A stretch of DNA of 64,000 nucleotides. It comes from Cranoglanis bouderius. Its lineage: Eukaryota > Chordata > Actinopteri > Siluriformes > Cranoglanididae. Below are positions 37,701 to 47,954 of the stretch, piece by piece (position 1 is the first letter of the stretch; every line of letters begins with the position of its first letter). The notes under the pieces were generated by a model. It saw nothing but the letters and a program-made list of their open reading frames with translations, ran no database searches and was not told the origin of the DNA. The DNA is taken from positions 8,191,027 through 8,255,026 of the forward strand of contig CM042548.1 in NCBI GenBank assembly GCA_023630585.1, read 5' to 3'. Both the position numbers and the translations under genes were made by a program.

Positions 37701-40700
37701 CAATTTTTGCTACAGAAGCTCTTTTGTGGTATCGGACCAGACGGGCTAGCCTTCACTCCCCATGCGCATCAGTGAGCCATGGGCACTCATGACCCTGTTG
37801 CCGGTTCGCTGGTTGTTCTTCCTTGGACCACTTTTGGTAGGTACTAACCACTGCATACCGGGAACACCCCACAAGACCTGCCGTTTTGGAGATGTTCTGA
37901 CCCAGTCGTCTAGCCATCACAAAGTGGCCTTGTCAAAGATCCTTAAACTTGCCCATTTTTCCTGCTTCCAACACAATAACCTCAAGAACTGACTGTTCAC
38001 TTGCTGCCTAATATATCTCACCCCTTGACAGGTGCCATTGGAACGAGATAATCAATGATATTCTCTTCACCTGTCAGTGATTTTAATGTTATGGCTGATC
38101 GGTGTATATACCACTAAGAGCAGCTTAGCCAGGATGATGCCTTTTAGACCATTTCATTTTAGCCTACAGGGGCATAAAACAAATCGATACAAGCACTACA
38201 GAAAATGAAGGCTGACCCATACCTCTCTATTAGCCGGACACCTGCTTATTCTGTAGTTTGTTTTTAACATAGCAGCTTTCACACAAATCTTTTTTATGGG
38301 GAATATTCTGCCCTTGTAAAAGTATATTTACCATTTACTTTTTTTATGTACTTTTACTTCTTGTCACCTGTATTCCCAGTTTTCATATTAATCCAGGAGC
38401 AAGCAACAAAGTTTCTCCTTTTTTCCAGCATTAGCAAACCAATTGGAGAAAGTATCACTGTGTGTCAAGGTCATGGTACTGTGCATTTTATTATGTATCT
38501 CGGGTATTTTTTAAAAATCACGATGTTATATGCTATTCTTCTAAGAGTAAGGGCAGCTGTAAGAGAAAGTATTTGACATTGTCCACTTTTTTGTACCCAT
38601 CAGTCACTGACTAGTGACTGAATGTTCTTGTGTGCACTTCTGTTTCAGAAATGCACACACCCTGATGATGTGAAGCTGTGCACTGTCGCTGTGAAGTCCA
38701 ATGGGAATTTCCCTGTTAATAACAAAAATGTGATGTATCAGGTTTTTACTTTCTTTCAAAGAAAAAAAAAACATATGGGACTTTTTTTTTTTATTAGGAA
38801 GCTGTCAGTACATTCTGTCTACTTCCTGCTATCACTTTAGTTTTTTGAAGGTTGAGATTGTAAACTAATTAACCTTTTTGTGTTGCTTTGTGTAATATAT
38901 GTGTATTATGTAGCTTTGTGTAAAAATTGTCTTTATTGTTTAACCTTTTGATCTTTTGTTCAAAAAATTCACAAAAATAGTCTCGCTCTCATGGATATCA
39001 AACATTTACAAACAAAACACAGGTTTGTCCAAAAAAAAAATCTTTGTTAAATATGTGTGCCACAATTATTAGCACCCCTATGAATTAATGTGAGAAAAAT
39101 ATATTTGAAGTATATTCCCATATTTTAATGTTTTTTTAGTAAACTCTTTGTTAAATATACAGTACTGTGCAAAAGTTTTAGGCACATGCAAAGAAATGCT
39201 GTAGAGCAAAGATGCCTTCAAAATAATGAAATTAAATGTTTCTACATTTTAAAAAAATACAGTAAAGAGCAGTAAACAGTAATAAATGAAACAAAGTCGA
39301 TATTTGGTGGGACAAAAAAAAAAAAAAAAAAAATAGTCCGGTACAATTTGTGCAGTTTTATAAGGAAATGAGCTGGTAAGTTTTATTGAGCATCTTGCAG
39401 ATCCAGCCACAGTTCTTCTGGAGACTTTGACTTTCACACTCGCTTCTTATTTTTGCAGCAAAACCCAGCAGCCTTCATTGTGTTTTTTGTCTGAAAAGTT
39501 TCTCTTACGTAATATGCTGCTTTCTTTAATGACATACAAACATTTTTCTGTAACATTTCATTTTGTGCTAGAAAACTAATGTTTGGGAATCTAAAATGTT
39601 TTTTGTACTGACTTGATAATGTAGAAGTCATAAAATAAAAAATCTATAACAAAGTTTGCACAAAAAAAAGTAGGGTGCCTAAAACTTTTGCACAGTACTG
39701 TGTTTGTGCCACAATTATTGGCACCCTTTTAGTCAATATTTACTACCTCCCCTTGCCAAGATAATAGCTCTGTGTCTTCTCCTATAATGCCTGATGAGGT
39801 TGGAGAATACATGGCAAGGGATCTGAGACCATTCCTCCATAAAGAATCTCTCCAGATCCTTCAAATTTGGAGGTCCACGCTGATGGACTCTCCTCTTCAG
39901 TTCACCCCACAGGTTTTCTATGGGGTTCAAGTCAGGGGACTGGGATGGCCATGGCAGGACCTTAATTTTGTGGTCAGTAAACCATTTTTGTGTTGATTTT
40001 GATTCATGTTTTGGATCATTGTCCTGCTGGAAGATCCAACCACGGCCTATATTAAGCTTTCTGGCAGAGGCAGTCAGGTTTTCATTTAATATCTGTTGAT
40101 ATTTGATAGTCCATGATGTCATGTATCCTAACAAAATGTCCAGGTCCTCTGGCAGAAAAGCAACCCCAAAACATTAAAGAGCCACCACCATATTAAACTG
40201 TGGGCATGAGGTACTTTTCCATTTGGCTACCTCTCTGTGTGTGCCAAAACCACCTCTGGTGTTTACTGACAAAAAGCTTTATTTTGGTTTCATCTGACCA
40301 TAGAACCCGATCCCATTTGAAGTTCCAGTAGTGTCTGGCAAACTGAAGACGCTTGAGTTTGTTTTTGGATGAGAGTAGAGGCTTTTTTCTTGAAACCCTT
40401 CCAAACAACTTGTGGTGATGTAGGTTACTTCGGATTGCAACTAACTTCTGCAATTCTCCAGCTGTGATCCTTGGAGGTTTTTTTGGCCACTCAAACCATC
40501 CTCTTCACAGTGCGTTGAGATAATATAGACACAAGTCCAATTCCAGGTTGATTCATAACATTTCCAGTTGACTGGAACTTCTTAATTATTGCCCTGATGG
40601 TGGAAATGGGCATTTTCTATGCTTGTGCTATTTTCTTATAGTCACTTCCCATTTTGTGAAGCTCAACAGCCTTTTGCCGCACATCACAGCTATATTCCTT

Positions 40701-43700
40701 GGTCTTACCCATTGTTATGAATGACTAAGGGAATTTGGCCTATGTGCTACCTCATATTTATATCCTGTGAAACAGGAAGTCATGGTTGAACAATTTCCTG
40801 TTCCTAGTCACCCAGGTGTACTAAAAAAACATTAAAATATGGGAATATACTTGAAATATATTTTTTTCACATTAATTCATAGGGGTGCCAATAATTGTGG
40901 CACACATTTTTAACAAAGATTTTTTTTTTGGATAAACCTGTGTTTTGTTTGCAATTGTTTGATATCCATGAGAGCAGAGTATTTTTGTGAATTTTTTAAA
41001 CAAAAGATCAAAAGGTTAAACAATTAAGACAATTTTTCACAGCCTTCTTTGCTCATATTTACCAAGGGTGCCAATATTAGTGGAGGGCACTGTATGCTCT
41101 ACTAAAAGTGTAATGCAGTACAGTGTAGTTAGAAGAGATTGATTCTTTTGAAAACCCAAGAGGAATATCAGCTTTAATACAAAATGATCTACATCTATTA
41201 AAATTATATAAAATAAAATGTAAAATGTCCCCCAATTCACAGAATGTTTTTGACTCATGATGCAGCTACTTTCAGTTCATTCTTAATACTATTGCTTTGG
41301 CTTTTTTTGTTATGTCTACAGTACAGTAAGTGAAATACAAGGTCACTTATTAGATCTGAAAAAAAACTTTTATTGACATGCTCCATGTCACCTTCCTGCT
41401 GAAAGGTTTTAGTCACTGAGGTATAAGCAGTGCTTAAAGTGGAAGAGCAAGTCCTGGTATGCCACCTTTTTGCCATGTTAGTGTTTGTGTCACTGGTTTT
41501 AGCAAACCATTAAGTAAGATTGAAGCTCTGCAGTAAATAATACTACAATAAAACTACCAGTGTTTGAAACATGCAGTAAATTACTTCAGTAAAGAAGAAA
41601 GAATGCACAAGAATGCAATTAAGAATGAACAAATTAATGTATTGAATCATTCAGAAATTTTTTAATCATAAAAAAGATTTAAAATCATAATATTTAGTTT
41701 AATGTGCCATCAGTGCAGCTGAGAACTCCCTTCTTTCATCTGATCTGTCTGTATGAGTGAGTATTTCTTATCTGTCTCATTCTGAGGCAACATTAGGACA
41801 TCTCCTGGTTTCATTCAGGAAATTTCACACCAGATGCTTGAAAAAAAAAAAAAAAAGAGCAAAACAAGTTTAAGTGTTGCATACCGGTGTGTTCTGGCCC
41901 ACTTTTAGGACTGGGTTTAGAGTTAGGATGCTTCTGTACATTTCTTGTTGATGAACATAGTTTCTCTGGCAGTCATACATGCTCATGCTGTCAGTGATTG
42001 TGTTTAAGCTCATTAGCAATTCACTTTTGCTTCCAGACTTTCATCATTGTCTTGTCTTGGGTTAGTATTTGTCTCATCACTTCATATTCCTTTGTTCCAG
42101 AACATAATCCATGCTTTTCATCAAGCTGTCATTTTTTTCTGTCTACCTTTACTGTGATGTTATGTGGATGTCAGTTTGCTGTAACTAAACTCAGTGTAAC
42201 TTAACTCAGTTGCTTATTAATACAGTTGATTATAACATCAAAATTTTTTTTTTCTTTACTAGCAGTGTCGTACCTAGAGCCACCTCTAGAGATTTTTTGG
42301 CACTGAATAATAGCTGTCTAAGAAAAATCATTGAAACCATTTATTTAATTAAACTCCCCACATAAAATGGACAGAGTGTGTAAAAAGATTACTACATGGT
42401 TCATCAAATATGGAGTCTGCTACGAAAGTTAACATTCTGTACTTTAACCAAATAGTTATTGTTTTGAATCCATCGTGCTGGAAGTTCAGAGATTAAATGG
42501 CAAATTGCTCAGTTATTTATAGACCGCACTCTATTTAAGTAGGACAGTTACTTAAGTTAGCACAGAGAGGAAAGAAATTGGATTAATTATCGATGATTGC
42601 ATCATTAACAGTGGCATCATTTTCTTTTAAGGCTTAGGGTCCTTATAGTTAACGGCAATTTGGAAGCTCATGCTTTGAAGCTTGTGATCCTGATAGAACA
42701 GTGCATTAATAATAGATTTAAAGAGACACCTGATTTAAACCAGACAGAGAGCAGTTTTGAGCAGGCTGGCTTGTTACCCATTTTACAACAATATACTGTA
42801 TACTTAACCTTCTAAGAGCTACTGGGAATAGTATGTAGCAGATTTACTTCTTACTCATGGACTCCCCACACTGATTAAAGTACAGAGTACCTTTCAGAAT
42901 ATTAATTGATCATGTATGATTTGACAAATTGCAAATATATGCTTTTTCAAATAAATTAATTATATTACTAAAACATATTTTGCATTATGGTGCTGAATAA
43001 AAAAAGTGAATATCAGCATTTCACCAACACAAATCTTCTCTTTTTCCTACAGATTTTCATAAAGGAGGTGGCCAACAATGACAATGAAAGCCAAATGGAT
43101 GAAATCACAAACCTTAATCCTCCAGACCAGAGGACACTTGAGCAGACAGGTGAGAGTCAGCATGGACTTCTGCTTGGCTCAAACCACACTGAAATAGATA
43201 TAGCACCCTCCGCTCCCGAGCTAAAGCCAGCGAGGAACGGAAAGACCTACGATGCCTCCAAAATGGCTAAAGCGTTTGAGACTCAGGTGTCTCCCAGTGG
43301 CAAAATGCAGACGTCAGTGAAGTCCATCAGTAAGCGCAAAATCTCTCAGCAGAAAGAGAAGAAAGCTACTCAGATGTTGGCTATTGTGCTCGGTAAGCAA
43401 ATGTTTTATCTTCACAGCCAATGTTTAGAATAAAACAACATGCAGATGAAAGTTCCAGTCAGGTCAATAAATAGTTGGGCACTGACAAAGTTATTGTTAT
43501 TTTAGCTGTCTACCACAGTATATTGGAGTGGAAATTAAATATGTACTCAAAATGCAGACATTTACATCATTTGGCAGACACCCTCATCCAGAGTGAATTA
43601 CATTTATTTCATTCATACATCTGAGCAATTGAGGGTTAAGGGCCTTGCGAAAGTGGGATTTGAACTCATGACCTTCCAATCAGTAGGCCAACGCCTTAAC

Positions 43701-46365
43701 CACTGAGCTACCACTGCCATACAGACATCCATATTGGGTGAATGGTGTAGGAATTACAGCACTATTTATATGTGTTCCCCCTTTTTAAGGGACAAAACCT
43801 GATTGGACAAACTAACACTAATAAATTAAATTGTCATTTTTAACTGACTGGCTGAAGTGATGCTCTTCCAGGCCTTTACTGCAGCTGTTCGTGCTTGTTC
43901 TTGGGACATTTTGCTTTCAGTTTTGCCTTTAGCAAGTTAGATGCATAGTCAGTTGGATTCATGGGCCATACATACCCATGCCATAAGATGAGGTGGTCTG
44001 CTACAGATCATGAGCAGTTACAGTGGGTATAGAAAAGAATCAACCCCCTTTAATATAATCATATTTTGTTGCTTTTCAGCCTGAAATGAAGACGAACACA
44101 GTTTTTGTTTTATCCAGCTGTATTTACTCAATGCAACTTATAACATCCAAGTGAAAGATATAACACCAACATGTCAGAAAAAAAAAAAAAAAACAGAATC
44201 ACTGAGTTGGAAAAAGGATCCCCCCCCCTCCTAAAAATGTCTTGTAAACTCAATCAGATGTAGCTAATCACCTTCTCAATGGCACACAAAGCCAACTGTG
44301 ATCAGCTGTGGTCATTTTGATTAGCTCAGCATGAAAAGAACTTTCCTGGAGCATTTTGTGTTGCAACTGAAGCAAACAATCAACTATGGGTGGCAAGGCA
44401 CTGTCGAAAGATCTCTGGGATAAAGTTGTGGACAGGCACAAGTCAGGAGATGGATACAAAAAAATGTCAAAGGCTTTATCAATGCCTAGAAGCACAGTGA
44501 AGTCTATTATTAAGAAGTAGAAGGTATTTGGTACAACACAGACCCTCCCTGGATCAGGATGTTGCTCCAAACTGGATGAAAGAGCCAGGAGGAAACTGGT
44601 CAGAGAGGCTACCAAGAGGCCTACAGCAACTCTGAAGCAGTTGCAGGAATTTATGACAAATGTCTGGCGGAAAGCCAATACAGCTCACCATCCAAATAAT
44701 ACCATTCCTAGAGTAAAGCATGGAGGTGGTAATATCCTGTTATGGGGGTGTTTATCTGCAGCAGGTACTGGAGCACTTGTCAGGATAGAAGGGAAATGGA
44801 TGGGGCAAAATACCGTCAAATTCTTGAGGAAAATCTGCTGCCCTCTGCCAGAAAGTTGTCAATGGGAAGAAGGTTTACTTTCCGACATGACAATGACCCA
44901 AAGCACACAGCAAAACTGACCACACAGTGGTTGAAGGAGAAAAAGGTGAATGTCCTTGCATGGCCTAGTCAGAGCCCAGACTTAAACCCCATTGAAAATC
45001 TGTGGAATTACTTGAAGACTGTAGTCCACAAACGATCACCATCAAATTTAACAGAACTTGAGCAGTTCTGCAAAGAAGAGTGGGCAAATATTGCAAAGTC
45101 TAGATGTGCAAAGTTAGTAGAGACATATCCCAACAGACTAAAGGCTGTAATTAAAAAAATAAGGCAAATTAAAGCAAGGGAGTGATCCTTTTTCCAACTC
45201 AGTGATTCTGTTTTGTTTTTTGTTTTTTTTCTGACATGTTGGTGTTATATCTTTCACTTGGATGTTATAAGTTGCACTGAGTAAATACAGCTGGATAAAA
45301 CAAAAACTTTGTCCATCTTCATTTCAGGCTGAAAAGCAACAAAATGTGATTATTTTAAAGCAGAGGGGGATTCTTTTCTATACCCACTGTACTTCCATTC
45401 TTCATACTCTTCTCTTCCCAATATTCTTGGACAAATTGAAATTGTCCCATCTGTCCATAGCATGTTGTTCAAGAACTGCATGGGTCTTACTGTTTTGAGA
45501 CTAACAAATGCATTACATATTGTGGTAAACCCTCTGTATTTACTCTGGTAAAATCTGCTCTTGATTGTTGATGCTGACAGATACAACTACCTACTGGAGG
45601 GTGTTCTTGATCTGGCCAACTGTTGTAAAGGGGTTCACCAGGATAAGACTTCCTCTGTCCTCTACCACAGTTGTTTTCCGTGGTCTTCTGGGCCTTTTGC
45701 GGTTCCTGAGCTCAGCATGTACCAAATAGTTGATTTGGCCACACCTAATGTTTTTGCTATTGCTCTGATAGGTTTGTTTTGATTTTTTAGCCTAATTATG
45801 GCTTGCTTTACTGACAATGACAGCTCTTTGGACTTCATATTGAGAGTTAAAAGCAACAGATTCTGAAAGTAAATGCCACAATTTAAACCAACTTTAGACC
45901 TTAATTGTAAGTAAAATAACAGGAGAATAACACGCACCTCCAAATGAAAGATGAAAGTCTACACTCCAATATACTGTGGCAAACAGCTAAAAAAAAAAAA
46001 AAAAAACAATAACTTTGTCAATGTCCAAATATTTATGGACCTGACTGTGTATAGTTCTTTCTCAACATTTTCACACAAATCTTTGAAAGTGCATCGCATT
46101 AAAGGCTTCTAATCTGATAAGCACCGAAAAATCCAATAAAGATGTGCACCTTTTTTGTTTCTCTTCCTTTTTTGTAGGTGTGTTCATTATATGCTGGCTG
46201 CCGTTCTTTATCACACACATAGTGAACACATACTGCCACGTCCCAGCAGAACTCTACACAGCTTTCACCTGGCTCGGGTACGTCAACAGCGCCGTGAACC
46301 CCATCATATACACCACCTTCAATATCGAATTCCGCAAGGCTTTCATCAAGATCCTGCACTGTTGA
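28440..46365 (+). CDS. drd2: D2 dopamine receptor (7 coding exons, 447 residues)
   Basis: A G-protein-coupled catecholamine receptor of the plasma membrane. D2 receptors bind dopamine and signal through Gi/o to lower cAMP and open K+ channels. The coding exons 28440-28718, 33104-33213, 36458-36594, 36735-36931, 38649-38741, 43053-43392 and 46178-46365 all have AG/GT borders and matching phases, giving 1344 bases. Visible features: N-glycosylation sequons at N10 and N22; D78 (2.50); C105 and C183 for the ECL2 disulphide; D112 (3.32), which binds the amine; D129-R130-Y131; TM5 serines S194, S195 and S198; a long third loop with an alternatively spliced exon (residues 242-272); C391-W392-L393-P394 and H399 in TM6; Y420; NPIIY at 426-430; and the C-terminal Cys447, palmitoylated in relatives. 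The second-loop text YTAVAMPMLYNTRYSSKRR is D2, not D3 or D4. Teleosts have several drd2 paralogues, and which one this is was not resolved. It faces ankk1 tail to tail. Confidence 0.97.
28957..30112 (-). mobile_element. Tc1-like transposon, nearly full length (family A)
   Basis: Inverted ends caatcaaccataacattaaa (from 28,963) and tttaatgttatggctgatc (to 30,105) bound about 1.15 kb in drd2 intron 2. On the - strand the transposase is readable in pieces. The N-terminus MAPVVGYIRQQVKSQF, then DLRNFDKGQIMMARRLGQSI, lies at about 30,043-29,930. The C-terminal third at 29,405-28,992 has FQQDNAPCHTAK and LNPIEHLWDVLDKQIRS. The middle is frame-shifted. It is the best-preserved of three family A copies here but inactive as it stands. 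Confidence 0.9.
30600..30885 (+). repeat. Retroposon-like fragment
   Basis: ggttcgatcctgatctcagg (about 30,669) resembles a polymerase III B-box. It is followed by ttctctgggttctctggctt, gtaggtggattggctgtact, aattgcccctaagtgtgaac and ccctgcaatggactggcc. This is the body of a widespread teleost repeat also seen at 35,770-36,035, where it ends in a tgaatgaatg tail. The 3' tail is missing here. Confidence 0.6.
31455..31747 (+). mobile_element. tRNA-derived SINE-type retroposon, 5'-truncated
   Basis: tgcctcacacctctggggct and a B-box ggttcgaatcc at about 31,481 lead into the same body as 13,467-13,755. The tail is aggataagtggtgcagaaaa plus tggatggatga. An internal duplication around gattcat near 31,566-31,592 is a local change. 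It sits in drd2 intron 2. Confidence 0.75.
33104..33213 (+). CDS. drd2: drd2 exon 3: TM3
   Basis: The acceptor follows a pyrimidine and TTG-rich tract (tttttcag). The exon has 110 bases and a phase-2 end at gatag|gtaagt. It encodes VVGEWRFSTIHCDIFVTLDV onward, with the amine-binding D112 and the first two bases of R130 of the DRY motif. Confidence 0.97.
33845..34172 (-). mobile_element. Truncated Tc1-derived non-autonomous element
   Basis: The right end acttttggccttatagagta at 34,148-34,167 is a decayed version of the tacactatatggccaaaa end of the element at 11,546-12,095. The internal text (gggttgaggtcagggctctg, catgtcttcatgg, gtcatgctgaaacagg) is its reverse complement. The other end is missing. 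It lies in drd2 intron 3. Confidence 0.75.
35770..36035 (+). repeat. Teleost dispersed repeat with (TGAA)n-type tail
   Basis: cttctgggttctcttttttc, gtaggtggattggctaagat, aaattgcccctctgtatgaa, agactcaggatccactgcaa and ccctgaccttgataaagaaa precede a tail of ggatgaatgaatgaatg. The short AT-free tail suggests a LINE-mobilised retroposon. The family is not assigned. It lies in drd2 intron 3. Confidence 0.6.
36458..36594 (+). CDS. drd2: drd2 exon 4: second intracellular loop and TM4
   Basis: The exon has 137 bases, starts with the last base of the DRY arginine and ends acag|gtaatt in phase 1. It encodes YTAVAMPMLYNTRYSSKRR then TM4 and SCPLLFGLNNT. The intron to exon 5 is only 140 bases, the shortest in the gene. 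Confidence 0.97.
36735..36931 (+). CDS. drd2: drd2 exon 5: ECL2, TM5 and start of the third loop
   Basis: The exon has 197 bases, with acceptor tttgcag and donor aag|gtaacg in phase 0. It encodes ECL2 Cys183, TM5 with the serine trio at 194/195/198, and the basic start of the third loop (RRRRKR). The loop segment after it (SNMDMGT) differs from the mammalian sequence. Confidence 0.97.
37087..38107 (-). mobile_element. Tc1-like transposon with internal deletions (family A)
   Basis: The ends tgatcagccataacattaaa (37,091) and ttttaatgttatggctgatc (ending 38,100) are inverted copies. Compared with 28,957-30,112 it lacks segments near 37,290 and 37,400, and it has lost the catalytic Glu block. 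The N-terminal region near 37,980-37,760 keeps readable DDE-transposase text with frame breaks. It is in drd2 intron 5, close behind exon 5. Confidence 0.88.
38649..38741 (+). CDS. drd2: drd2 exon 6: D2-long-specific cassette
   Basis: The exon has 93 bases (31 codons), is phase 0 on both sides, with acceptor tgtttcag and a weak donor cag|gttttt. It encodes KCTHPDDVKLCTVAVKSNGN and the following 11 residues, matching the 29-residue insert that separates long from short D2 in mammals. Because it is in phase, skipping it would give a 416-residue short form. Whether the short form is made cannot be seen from DNA. Confidence 0.93.
38925..41096 (-). mobile_element. Tc1-like transposon with ~210-base inverted repeats
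   Basis: About 38,928-39,145 pairs with about 40,818-41,037 as inverted repeats (tttaaccttttgatcttttg, gtgccacaattattagcacc, gaatatacttgaaatata). The right side continues to an outer end near 41,092 (gtggagggcactgta) that is lost on the left. The - strand transposase runs from MGKTKEYSCDVRQKAVELHK near 40,712 through WSDETKIKLF (first Asp) and FQQDNDPKH (second Asp) to LNPIENLWGELKRR (Glu), with the C-terminus at about 39,733. All three acidic residues survive, with frame breaks between the blocks. A MITE is nested at 39,160-39,700. Located in drd2 intron 6. Confidence 0.9.
39160..39700. mobile_element. Tc1-type MITE nested in the larger Tc1 element
   Basis: The ends cagtactgtgcaaaagtttt (39,160) and aaaacttttgcacagtactg (ending 39,700) are perfect inverted copies. 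The left flank is ta and the right is tg, so the TA duplication has decayed on one side. It has no coding capacity. The half copy at 22,030-22,274 is closely similar. Confidence 0.85.
41097..43052. other. Remainder of drd2 intron 6
   Basis: No exon-like, RNA or transposon signal is recognised between the Tc1 element and exon 7 apart from A and T runs. Confidence 0.4.
43053..43392 (+). CDS. drd2: drd2 exon 7: rest of third loop and start of TM6
   Basis: The exon has 340 bases, acceptor ttcctacag and donor ctcg|gtaagc in phase 1. It encodes residues 273 to 386. The first 80 or so are a poorly conserved acidic and serine-rich loop. The end KRKISQQKEKKATQMLAIVL is the strongly conserved entry to TM6. 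Confidence 0.96.
43562..43721 (-). mobile_element. tRNA-derived SINE with 7-base target duplication
   Basis: On the - strand the head ggcagtggtagctcagtgg (A-box tagctcagtgg) and the B-box gttcaaatccc look like a tRNA. The tail region is ccctcaattgctcagatgta then gatgagggtgtctgcc. cagacat flanks it on both sides (43,555-43,561 and 43,722-43,728). It is not a functional tRNA gene because the acceptor and anticodon arms do not close and a non-tRNA body follows. Confidence 0.8.
44021..45389 (+). mobile_element. Tc1-like transposon with ~200-base inverted repeats and TA target sites
   Basis: cagtgggtatagaaaagaat (44,021) and attcttttctatacccactg (ending 45,389) are near-perfect inverted copies flanked by TA on both sides. 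The repeats extend about 200 bases inwards (to about 44,221 and from about 45,182). The + strand transposase has GKALSKDLWDKVVDRHKSGD near 44,397 and an intact C-terminal frame from 44,742 to 45,185 with FRHDNDPKHTAKL and LNPIENLWNYLK. A deletion near 44,660 removes the region of the first catalytic Asp, so it cannot be autonomous. It is inserted in another Tc1 element. Confidence 0.93.
46178..46365 (+). CDS. drd2: drd2 exon 8: TM6, TM7, C-terminus and stop
   Basis: The acceptor ttttttgtag is followed by two bases that complete G386, then 62 codons ending in TGA at 46,363-46,365. It encodes VFIICWLPFF (TM6), a short third extracellular loop, WLGYVNSAVNPIIYTTFN (TM7) and the short tail ending KILHC. 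Confidence 0.98.
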
Positions 46366-47345
46366 GAGCGGACTTATCCATAAGTGAAGAAAAACACAGC
46401 TCATTCACACACGGCCTGCATAAAACTCGTTCCTGAAGACTGTTTTAAAAGGGAACTAAACATGAAGGAGATTACTGGAACTGACACAAATGTACATATG
46501 ATGTTAAGGATGTATTATAAAAGCAAGCAATTTTCCCAGTGTCATCTCATGCAACAATAAGACATTTCTGAATAATTGCCACGGAGGTGTCGTTCAGTAT
46601 AAGCTTGACAGTATTACTTTTGTTTATTAATTACACAATGAAGGTAATTTAGGTTATAATATTGCAGTCTTCATAGTGGTGGTGACATACAGTGGTGTAA
46701 TATGCCGCAACAGGACGAAAAGTTTAATACACTAATGCAAGTGTTGATGCTTAGCTGACACCAAATTACATATATACATGTGCATATAAAAGTAATATGC
46801 ACAAGAACAAAAAGTGATTTTTTGAAAATAATATTAATGAAATACTGATGCTCATACACACGGTAGTGCTGTGCATTTGGTCTCAGCTATCACTATCAAG
46901 ATGCATTAAATCGCTTTAACTTGATGATTTGGTCTTTAGGGTCAAACCGATCCCATGAGAAATTTGTACTAAGTGCAATTTGGTTGGAGTTTGTTAAATT
47001 TCACATGAAAGAAATCATAAGAAAAGGTACAAATGGTAACCATAAATCTAACTTTGGTGAACGGAGTGTGAGAGGAAAATACCACTCAAGCCAGTAAATC
47101 CAAATTTTGTGTCACAAAATGAATGTGCAATTATAATGTAAGGTGTTATGTTATACACACACACACACACACACACACACATAAATCTACTGTAAGCTCT
47201 TCATACTTTTAATAATATCCATTCAATGTGAAAAGCCTGCTTTGAAAAAATAGCATGTTATGTTCACATGTTGTACTATGACAAAATACAGATAGAATTA
47301 TGGTCTGCAAAAAAATTGCATCAATAAATACAATGTAATAATATA
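46366..47345 (+). other. drd2: Putative drd2 3' UTR
   Basis: After the stop codon no transposon is seen for about 1 kb. The first clear AATAAA is at 47,323-47,328 (tcaataaatacaatg), a plausible polyadenylation signal. An (AC)n tract lies at 47,155-47,180. The end is inferred only from that hexamer. Confidence 0.45.
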
Positions 47346-47954
47346 ATAAAATGTGGTAAAAAAAATAAAATAAAATAAATAAATAAATAAATTACTTTAC
47401 ATGAGCTGTTTACTTGAGTCAGTGTTAAAATTTAAATATGTGGGTTTTCCATTTTTACAGGTGACCACAAAAAAGGCAAAGGACATTCTTGACCTTAAAA
47501 GTAATTGAGGTGGAAATGACCGTATAATTCTAATCCCGAAAAATGATCAAAAACCATTAGAATTGAGTTACAATTATATCTGGTGATGATCCCAACAGTG
47601 TTTATCAAGCAATTTGGAATCAATCCTGTTGAAATGAACAAAAAATAATGTGAACTATTTTGTCCTTGTAGCTTCAGTCAGCTCAGTTGGGTTTTTCCCT
47701 TGACGCGACCGGTGCCTGAGGGCACTCTCTAAATAATATGGCATGAAGCAGCTTGATGTGCATGTGCGTACTTTGGATACCACAATGTCATTAGCCTCAT
47801 GGCAACCATCTGTGGATTGAGACGGCTAGGGACCTGAGGCAATGCACCCTGCTTACAGCACTAGCACATCGACTGAGAGCTTCACAGTGTGGAAAGGATA
47901 TAAGGTCTGACAGTCAGACTGACACTGAAAAACAAAAAAATTCCAACACACATT
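47346..47954. other. Intergenic, nothing recognised
   Basis: AT-rich with a short (AAAT)n run at about 47,365-47,390. No gene is supported. Confidence 0.45.

Larger units (their letters stand above)
43456..46047 (-). mobile_element. Tc1-like transposon, host of two nested insertions
   Basis: The left end cagtcaggtcaataaatag (43,456) and the right end atatttatggacctgactg (ending 46,047) are inverted copies. Inside both ends come the matching texts ttagctgtctaccacagtat and tactgtggcaaacagctaa. On the - strand a transposase N-terminus is readable: MKSKELSLSVKQAIIRLKNQ then RAIAKTLGVAKSTIW, near 45,840-45,740. Downstream parts are broken. Removing the SINE (43,562-43,721) and the second Tc1 (44,021-45,389) leaves about 1.1 kb. 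It fills nearly all of drd2 intron 7. Confidence 0.85.

Noticed and set aside
42987..43052. N-terminal part of the frame containing drd2 exon 7
   Set aside because: It precedes a clear ttcctacag acceptor, and its sequence is not part of the receptor.
43660..43721. Possible tRNA gene on the - strand
   Set aside because: A- and B-box text is present, but arms do not pair, and a SINE body and target duplication surround it.
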